Source: Pseudomonadota bacterium
Lineage (GTDB): Bacteria; Myxococcota_A; Polyangia; Fen-1088
Assembly (NCBI GenBank): GCA_017881285.1
Contig: JADGRD010000093.1
Location: forward strand, 1 to 9,337
DNA length: 9,337 bases
Direction of reading: 5' to 3'
Numbering within the stretch: the first letter of the stretch is position 1; every line of letters starts with the position of its first letter. The position numbers and the translations under genes are program-made. Below the pieces are notes generated by a model. That model was not told the origin of the DNA. It was given only the letters and a program-made list of their open reading frames with translations, and did no database searches. Positions 5,239-9,337 of the stretch are shown in pieces.

Positions 5239-7041
5239 CTACCAGTCTTTGGCCGGCGGCGCACGGCGGACGGCACGCAGGCGGGCGCGCATCTTCTCCA
5301 GATCCTTCGGGCTGCGCTCCAGATTGTCGAGCACGGCATCGATCTCGCGCATGTCCTGCCCCTTGTCGTCGGCGCGGTTTTGTTGTTTGGGTTGTTCGTC
5401 CTTCTTTTCGTCTTTGCCCTCCTCCTGCTTCTGCTGCTCGTCCTGCTTCTTGTCGTCTTGCTTCTGCTTTTCGTCCTGCTTCTTGTCGTCTTGCTTCTGC
5501 TTGTCGTCCTTCTTGTCCTGGTCCTTCTTGTCTTGGTCTTGCTTGTCGTCTTTGTTGTCTTGGTTCTTCTTTTCTTCCTCTTTCTTCTGGTCGGCTTCCT
5601 TCTTCTTTTGCAGGGCCAGCTCCAGGTTCCACTTGGCACGGTTGTTCGCCGGATCGAGGGCCAGACTGTGCCGGTAGGCGGCGATGGCGTCCTCGTACTT
5701 GTCGTTCTTGAAGTAGCTGTTGCCCAGGTTGTAGAAGGCCGCGGGCCGCAGCCCGGGCGCCGCGGTCTGGCTGGCGCGCAGGAACTCGGCGCTCGCCTCC
5801 TCGAAGCGCGACAGCGCGAACAGGGCGTTGCCGCGATTGAAGTGCGCGCCGGCGTCGTTCGGCAGCTCGGTGACCGCCTTGTCGTAGGCCGCGAGCGCCT
5901 CCTCGGCCTTGCCGCTCTTCAGGCTGGCGTTGCCGCTGTCGGCCGCGCGGTTGTTGCTCTCGAGAGGGCTCCAGGCACCGAGGAAGGGCAAGGCGACGGC
6001 GAGCACCAGGGCCGCGTTCGCGGTGGGGAGCTTGCGGCGGCGCTCGCCCAGGCAGGCCTCGACGAGCAAGAGGACCAGCGCCGGGAAGAGCAGGACCTCG
6101 AAGACCTCATCGTACTGTCGGACCAGGCGGGCCTCGCTCTCCGTGCGCTTGAGCCCGGCCAGCGCGGCCTCGATGGCCTCCACGCCGAAGTGCTGCGCGT
6201 CCGCACGCAGATAGCCGCCGCCGGTCTTGCCCGCGATCTTGGCCAGCAGATCCTCGTCGAGCCGCGAGGTGACGTACTTGCCATCCTTGTCCTTGATGTA
6301 GCCCGCCGCTTGTTCCCCCTCGCCGGTCTCGGGCACCAGCTCGCCCGAGCGCGAGCCGATGCCCACGGCGAAGATCTTGATGCCGAGCTTGGCCGCCTGC
6401 TCGGCCGCGTCGAGAGGCTGGCTTTCGGTTTCCTCGCCGTCGGTGAGCAGGAGGATAACCTGGTCGCGCGTCTCGCCGCCGGTTGCGCGCAACCGCGCCA
6501 GCATCTCGGTGGCGCTGGTCAGTGCCCGGCCGATGGCGGTGCCGCCGATCGGCATGTCCGACGGGGACAGGTCGCGCCAGAAGAGCTTCACGGCGTCGTA
6601 GTCGGTGGTTGGCGGATAGGTCAGGGTCTCGCCGGCGAAGGCCACCAGTCCCACGCGATCGCCCGACAGCCGATCCATCAGGCGCTCCAGCTCGCGCTTG
6701 GCCCGTTCCAGTCGCGAGGGATAGATGTCCTTGGCCAGCATCGACTTGGAGAAGTCGAGCGCCACCACCAGGTCGAGGCCACGCTGTTTTTCCAGGCGCG
6801 CGCGTCCGCTCGACTGCGGCCGCGCCACGGCCAGGGCCAGTAAGCCGACGGCCAGAGAAACCAGGGTCGCGCGCGCGACCTTGCGCGGGACCGAGGTGGC
6901 GGCCGACATGCGCGCGATGAGGCGGGGATTGCCCAGACGGGCGAGAGCGCGGCGGCGCAGTACGAAGGCGATGGCGTAGGCCAGCACCAGGGTGGGCACG
7001 AGCAGGAGCAGCCAGAGCAGGTGGGGATGCGCGAGTCTCAC
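5239..7041 (-). CDS. batB: BatB-BatC fusion: VWA membrane protein with TPR domain and charged tail
   Basis: 600 residues. TM1 (about 8-27) and TM2 (58-75) flank a basic cytoplasmic loop. A VWA domain (about 87-300) follows, with a complete metal-ion-dependent adhesion site: DFSKS (96-100), Thr168 in GGTAIG, and Asp201 in LLLTDGEE. TM3 (312-332) and TM4 (340-357) are split by ERRRK. A TPR domain (about 365-480) has clear helices such as AHFNRGNALFALSRFEEA and AAFYNLGNSYFKNDKYEDA. A Lys/Asp/Gln/Glu tail (478-560) is followed by a short helical end (563-592). In many bacteria BatB and the TPR protein BatC are separate; here they form one chain. The positive-inside rule puts VWA and TPR in the periplasm. 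The start is GTG at 7041, sharing GTGA with the batA stop and preceded by GGAGG; an open frame to 7134 exists, but it overlaps batA by about 95 bases and lacks support. Partner role with BatA is by family knowledge. Confidence 0.92.
   Translation of the reverse strand: MRLAHPHLLWLLLLVPTLVLAYAIAFVLRRRALARLGNPRLIARMSAATSVPRKVARATLVSLAVGLLALAVARPQSSGRARLEKQRGLDLVVALDFSKSMLAKDIYPSRLERAKRELERLMDRLSGDRVGLVAFAGETLTYPPTTDYDAVKLFWRDLSPSDMPIGGTAIGRALTSATEMLARLRATGGETRDQVILLLTDGEETESQPLDAAEQAAKLGIKIFAVGIGSRSGELVPETGEGEQAAGYIKDKDGKYVTSRLDEDLLAKIAGKTGGGYLRADAQHFGVEAIEAALAGLKRTESEARLVRQYDEVFEVLLFPALVLLLVEACLGERRRKLPTANAALVLAVALPFLGAWSPLESNNRAADSGNASLKSGKAEEALAAYDKAVTELPNDAGAHFNRGNALFALSRFEEASAEFLRASQTAAPGLRPAAFYNLGNSYFKNDKYEDAIAAYRHSLALDPANNRAKWNLELALQKKKEADQKKEEEKKNQDNKDDKQDQDKKDQDKKDDKQKQDDKKQDEKQKQDDKKQDEQQKQEEGKDEKKDEQPKQQNRADDKGQDMREIDAVLDNLERSPKDLEKMRARLRAVRRAPPAKDW
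5352..5611 (-). repeat. 260-base T-free coding stretch encoding a K/D/Q/E tail
   Basis: The plus strand has no A from 5352 to 5611, so the coding strand has no T and the mRNA no U. It encodes about residues 478-563 of the BatB-BatC fusion, made almost only of Lys, Asp, Gln and Glu with a few Asn. Because all stop codons begin with U, every sense frame is open here, which accounts for two long overlapping spurious frames on the same strand. Confidence 0.95.
5437..5502 (-). repeat. Tandem 33-base repeat, two copies (11 residues each)
   Basis: Two adjacent 33-base units (5470-5502 and 5437-5469) both encode KQKQDDKKQDE (residues 514-524 and 525-535). A third, diverged unit begins with QQKQEEGKDE. 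The two copies match at nearly every base, which points to a recent slippage or unequal-crossover duplication in frame. Confidence 0.85.
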
Positions 7042-8123
7042 GGCAGCCTCCGCAGGCGGCTCAGTCGCAACAGGGTTTCGAGCAGTAACGCCGCGAACGC
7101 CGGCCACAGGAAGAAGGGGTAAAGCTCGGCCCACAGCACGCTACGATCCTTGATGCGCGATTTCTCCAGATCTTCGAGGATGCTCTGGAAGCGCCGGACA
7201 AGCGCGTTGGTGTCGGTAGCGAGATAGGGCATGCCGCCGGTCATCGAGGCGATCTCCTCGAGCAGCTTGGGGTTCACGGGGTAACGGCCGCCGCCACCCC
7301 GGGTGTCGTCATCTTGCTCGGCGGCGCTGTCGTGCGCGCCGGCCAGGATGGTGTAGATCTTCACCCCCAGCTTCTGCGCGAAGGTCGCGGCCTGGATGGG
7401 CGAGATGTTGCCCGCGTTGTTGTCCCCGTCGGTGAGCAGGATGACGACCTTGGACTTGGCGTCGGACTTGCGCAGGCGGGCCAACGCGACGCCCAGGCCG
7501 TTGCCGATGGCCGTGCCGCGGCCGTCGACGATGCCCGAGCGCAGGTCGGCCACCATGCGCAGCAGCGTCCCGTGGTCGAGGGTAAGCGGCGCGTAGGTGT
7601 AGGCCTCGCGACCGAAGATGACAAGGCCGATGCGGTCGCTGGGCCGTCGGCGCACGAAGTCCTGGATGACGGCCTTGGCGGCCTCCAGGCGATTGGGCAC
7701 CAGGTCGCGCTCTTCCATCGAGCCTGACATGTCGAGGGTGATGACGATGTCGATGCCTTCGAGATCGAGGTTGTCCTCGCGGGTCGAGGTCTGCGGCCGG
7801 GCCAGGCCCAGACCGAGCAGCGCGACGGAAAACACGCGCAATGCCACCGGCAGATCGCGCAGCCGCGCCACGATCCCGGGCCGCTCGGCCCCGAGCTCGC
7901 TGGCGCGCGAATGCACGAGGTACGCCGGCCGTGGCCGGCGAATGCCGAGCAGTAGGACGAGCCCGACGGCGACGGGAGGAAGGAGGAGCAGCCACGGATG
8001 GCCGAAGCGGAAGGTGGTGAGCCCGCGGAAGAGCGCGGCGTACACCAGGGCCGCCGGCACGAAGAGCGCGGCCAGAAGCCGGTAGGGAACGCGGCCGCGG
8101 GTTTGCGGAGCCGGTCTAGGCAC
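7038..8123 (-). CDS. batA: BatA, VWA-domain inner-membrane protein
   Basis: 361 residues. There is an extra N-terminal TM (about 14-32). The usual BatA membrane region follows: FRFGHPWLLLLPPVAV (38-53) as TM2, a basic loop, and TM3 (about 94-108) ending in GLARPQTS, a family-typical motif. The VWA domain (about 123-310) has a full MIDAS: DMSGS (131-135), Thr204 in GRGTAIG, and Asp232 in LLTDGDNN. A C-terminal TM (about 334-352) and a basic end (RLSRLRRLP) finish it. The positive-inside rule places the VWA domain in the periplasm. BatA works with BatB, BatD and a MoxR AAA+ ATPase in known operons; metal-dependent binding is inferred from the intact MIDAS. The start is GTG at 8123, overlapping the upstream gene by 8 bases (8116-8123), with GGAGGG five bases before it. 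An upstream open frame to 8261 would overlap coding sequence of its neighbour and is not used. Confidence 0.92.
   Translation of the reverse strand: MPRPAPQTRGRVPYRLLAALFVPAALVYAALFRGLTTFRFGHPWLLLLPPVAVGLVLLLGIRRPRPAYLVHSRASELGAERPGIVARLRDLPVALRVFSVALLGLGLARPQTSTREDNLDLEGIDIVITLDMSGSMEERDLVPNRLEAAKAVIQDFVRRRPSDRIGLVIFGREAYTYAPLTLDHGTLLRMVADLRSGIVDGRGTAIGNGLGVALARLRKSDAKSKVVILLTDGDNNAGNISPIQAATFAQKLGVKIYTILAGAHDSAAEQDDDTRGGGGRYPVNPKLLEEIASMTGGMPYLATDTNALVRRFQSILEDLEKSRIKDRSVLWAELYPFFLWPAFAALLLETLLRLSRLRRLP
7047..7051 (-). promoter_or_regulatory. Shine-Dalgarno GGAGG of batB
   Basis: GGAGG, five bases before the GTG at 7041 and within the end of batA. It selects 7041 over the longer upstream open frame; the stop and start share GTGA. 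Confidence 0.8.
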
Positions 8124-9096
8124 GGGCGCCCTCCACGGTGGGAACCAGCGGCGGCAATTCCGGGCGCGGGCGCGTCGCCTCGACCATGCGGATGGCGGTT
8201 TCCAGCGCGCCGCGCGTTTGCTCCACCGTTGGCGAGAATTTCGCAAACTTGACCAGGTCACAGCCCGAGAGCCAGCCCTCGATCTCGCTGCCCAGCACCC
8301 CGCGGGTTTCCTCCGGCGGCACTCGACGCACGATCGCCACCAGCTCCTCGGTTGTCATCTCCAGCGAGTCGAAGCCGAAGCGGCCGCCGAGGTACTCGCG
8401 GATGGCCTCGGACAGCTCGAAATAGAACGGTCGCAGGTCGCCCCCTTGGGCGAGCAGCGTGCCCAGGCGGTCGAGCTTTTCCATCGCGACCTCGTGGGCG
8501 GGGCGGGGTGGCGCGGCCGGGGCGGCCGGCCGGCGCGCACGCAGGTGGCGGCGCACGAGGAGCGCGATGAGCGCGCCCAACCCGGCGGCCGCGATGCCGC
8601 CCGCGATGTAGAGGAACAGGTAGTCGCGCTGGCGCACCGGCACCGAGTCGGCGTTTTCCTTGAGCTTGGGCTCGGGCTCGTTCGCGATGAGGCTCTTGAT
8701 GGTGATGGGCACGGCGGCCGTGCGCACGCTCTTCACGCTGCCGTCCGGGCCGAAATAGGTCAGCTCGACCGGCGGGATCTCGAAGCTGCCGGGTTCGTAC
8801 GTGGCGACGCCCAGGGTGAACTCGCGGCGCATCTTGCCGTCGCCGAGATCGGTTTCTTCCAGCGTGCGCGACAGTTCGGAGAAGGGGCCGAGATCGAGGT
8901 TGGCGGGCAGGACCACAGGCATGGCGCGCGGTCCGACCGAGGTGATGGCGAACGCGATCTTGTCGCCGACGTGGGCCTCCGCCTTGTCGGTGCGCACCGC
9001 GACCGTGGGCGCATCAGCCGCCGTGGCCTGTGCGGCAGGGGAACCAGCGTCGATGGGAGCCGCGGCCAGCAGGGCGAAGAGCAGCGTAGGGCTCAA
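8116..9096 (-). CDS. BatD-like/DUF4381-like single-TM protein
   Basis: 326 residues. A weak signal peptide or N-terminal anchor (1-25; no basic start, hydrophobic LLFALLAAA) precedes one periplasmic beta domain (about 30-135). That domain has VRTDKAEAHVGDKIAFAI, the same strand pattern as BatD, and YEPGSFEIPPVELTYF, the closing strand pair. A TM helix lies at 161-182, followed by a basic, Pro/Ala-rich linker and a cytoplasmic helical domain (about 200-305). The latter contains FYFELSEAIREYLGGRFGF and EMTTEEL, then GCDLVKFAKFSPT, which parallels the CD-x-x-RFAP end of BatD. In MoxR-Bat operons this position, between DUF58 and BatA, is usually held by DUF4381. This protein is longer and looks like a one-domain relative of BatD. 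The start is TTG at 9096, sharing TTGA with the upstream stop and preceded by GGAGA; no ATG or GTG lies upstream in frame. Role in the complex is inferred from position only. Confidence 0.8.
   Translation of the reverse strand: MSPTLLFALLAAAPIDAGSPAAQATAADAPTVAVRTDKAEAHVGDKIAFAITSVGPRAMPVVLPANLDLGPFSELSRTLEETDLGDGKMRREFTLGVATYEPGSFEIPPVELTYFGPDGSVKSVRTAAVPITIKSLIANEPEPKLKENADSVPVRQRDYLFLYIAGGIAAAGLGALIALLVRRHLRARRPAAPAAPPRPAHEVAMEKLDRLGTLLAQGGDLRPFYFELSEAIREYLGGRFGFDSLEMTTEELVAIVRRVPPEETRGVLGSEIEGWLSGCDLVKFAKFSPTVEQTRGALETAIRMVEATRPRPELPPLVPTVEGARA
8129..8134 (-). promoter_or_regulatory. Shine-Dalgarno GGAGGG of batA
   Basis: GGAGGG lies five bases before the GTG at 8123, inside the 3' end of the upstream gene. 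It is the strongest ribosome-binding site in the window and decides the batA start. Confidence 0.8.
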
Positions 9097-9337
9097 TGGC
9101 GCAGTCTCCGTGCGCGGGCCTCGAAGAACGTGGTCAGGGCCGGCCGGTAGGGACGGTCGGTGGACACGGCGATGGCGTCGAGCGAGAGGCGGCGGAAAAG
9201 CGCCTCGCGGGCCTCGGCCTGCCGGCGGCTCGCGGTGGCGAAGGCGCGCCCCTCGGGCCCGGACGTGTCGAAGACGACGATCTCGCCGGTCTCGGGATCG
9301 AGGAGATCGACGAGGCCCACCTTGGGCAGGGCGTTTT
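9093..9337 (-). CDS. DUF58 protein, C-terminal end (partial)
   Basis: The last about 80 residues of a longer protein; the 5' end is outside the window. It shows the DUF58 closing pattern: LPKVGLVDLLDPETGEIVVFDTS, then an Arg/Ala-rich helix, then LDAIAVSTDRPYRPALTTFFEARARRLRH. The family's 'DPETGE...vDTS' and 'td.py...L..FF..R.rr' motifs are both present. DUF58 proteins are VWA-like and usually cytoplasmic; they sit next to a MoxR AAA+ ATPase at the head of Bat operons and probably interact with it. The stop is TGA at 9093-9095, overlapping the next start by four bases. The gene appears intact at this end. Confidence 0.9.
   Translation of the reverse strand, partial: NALPKVGLVDLLDPETGEIVVFDTSGPEGRAFATASRRQAEAREALFRRLSLDAIAVSTDRPYRPALTTFFEARARRLRH
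9105..9109 (-). promoter_or_regulatory. Shine-Dalgarno GGAGA for the TTG-started gene
   Basis: GGAGA on the minus strand is eight bases before the TTG at 9096. It gives the main support for a rare TTG start, because the in-frame region upstream has no ATG or GTG. Confidence 0.55.

Noticed and set aside
4715..5639. Two alternative minus-strand frames covering the end of batB and the start of batD
   Set aside because: They are open mainly because the T-free stretch cannot contain stop codons. They are Arg/Lys/Thr-rich and unlike any family.
5227..6843. 538-residue plus-strand open frame with poly-Leu/Val stretch
   Set aside because: It is the antisense of the BatB-BatC gene. Its Leu/Val run is simply the reverse complement of the Lys/Asp/Gln codons, and it has no domain.
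7042..7134. Upstream extension of BatB to an earlier start
   Set aside because: It would overlap batA by about 95 bases, and the added residues do not resemble the family. GTG at 7041 has GGAGG and a GTGA overlap.
8124..8261. Upstream extension of BatA to an earlier start
   Set aside because: The added Arg/Ser/Trp-rich residues overlap the upstream coding region and lie before a strong Shine-Dalgarno at 8129-8134.

Overview
The window is GC-rich, tightly packed, and coded almost entirely on the minus strand. Reading from base 9337 down to base 1 gives the order of transcription. Eight genes follow one another with overlaps of 4 to 8 bases or gaps of 13 to 15 bases; the only larger gap (44 bases) precedes the last gene. 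Several starts are GTG or TTG with good Shine-Dalgarno sequences. The high third-position GC, signal peptides and periplasmic domains suggest a high-GC Gram-negative bacterium. The gene content would suit Myxococcota or another deltaproteobacterium-like lineage, but that is an inference and no marker gene is present to prove it.

Bases 9337 to 2558 hold most of a Bat ('Bacteroides aerotolerance') operon, the kind that normally starts with a MoxR AAA+ ATPase. In order they are: the C-terminal end of a DUF58 protein; a one-TM protein with a BatD/DUF4381-like layout; BatA (VWA domain, complete MIDAS); BatB fused to a BatC-like TPR domain with a long K/D/Q/E tail; full-length BatD; and a BatE-like TPR protein with a C-terminal SH3-like domain. 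The MoxR gene would lie beyond base 9337. The positive-inside rule puts both VWA domains, the TPR domains, the SH3 domain and the BatD Ig-like regions in the periplasm, anchored in one inner membrane. The expected cytoplasmic partners are DUF58 and MoxR. The family is linked to envelope stress and aerotolerance, but its molecular job is poorly defined.

Bases 2544 to 1375 encode a fold-type-I PLP-dependent aminotransferase 13 bases after the batE-like stop, probably in the same transcript. Bases 1330 to 1 encode the N-terminal half of an MMPL/RND-type (HAE3-like) exporter that runs out of the window.

The most unusual sequence feature is a 260-base stretch (5352 to 5611) with no A on the plus strand. 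The corresponding mRNA has no U, and the stretch encodes the charged tail of the BatB-BatC fusion, including an exact 11-residue tandem duplication. Other points of note are substituted conserved positions in the exporter (NF where DY is usual) and the aminotransferase (no C-terminal substrate Arg), and two BatD-type proteins in one operon. I found no tRNA, rRNA, CRISPR, insertion sequence or convincing terminator. No gene-free stretch exceeds 50 bases.
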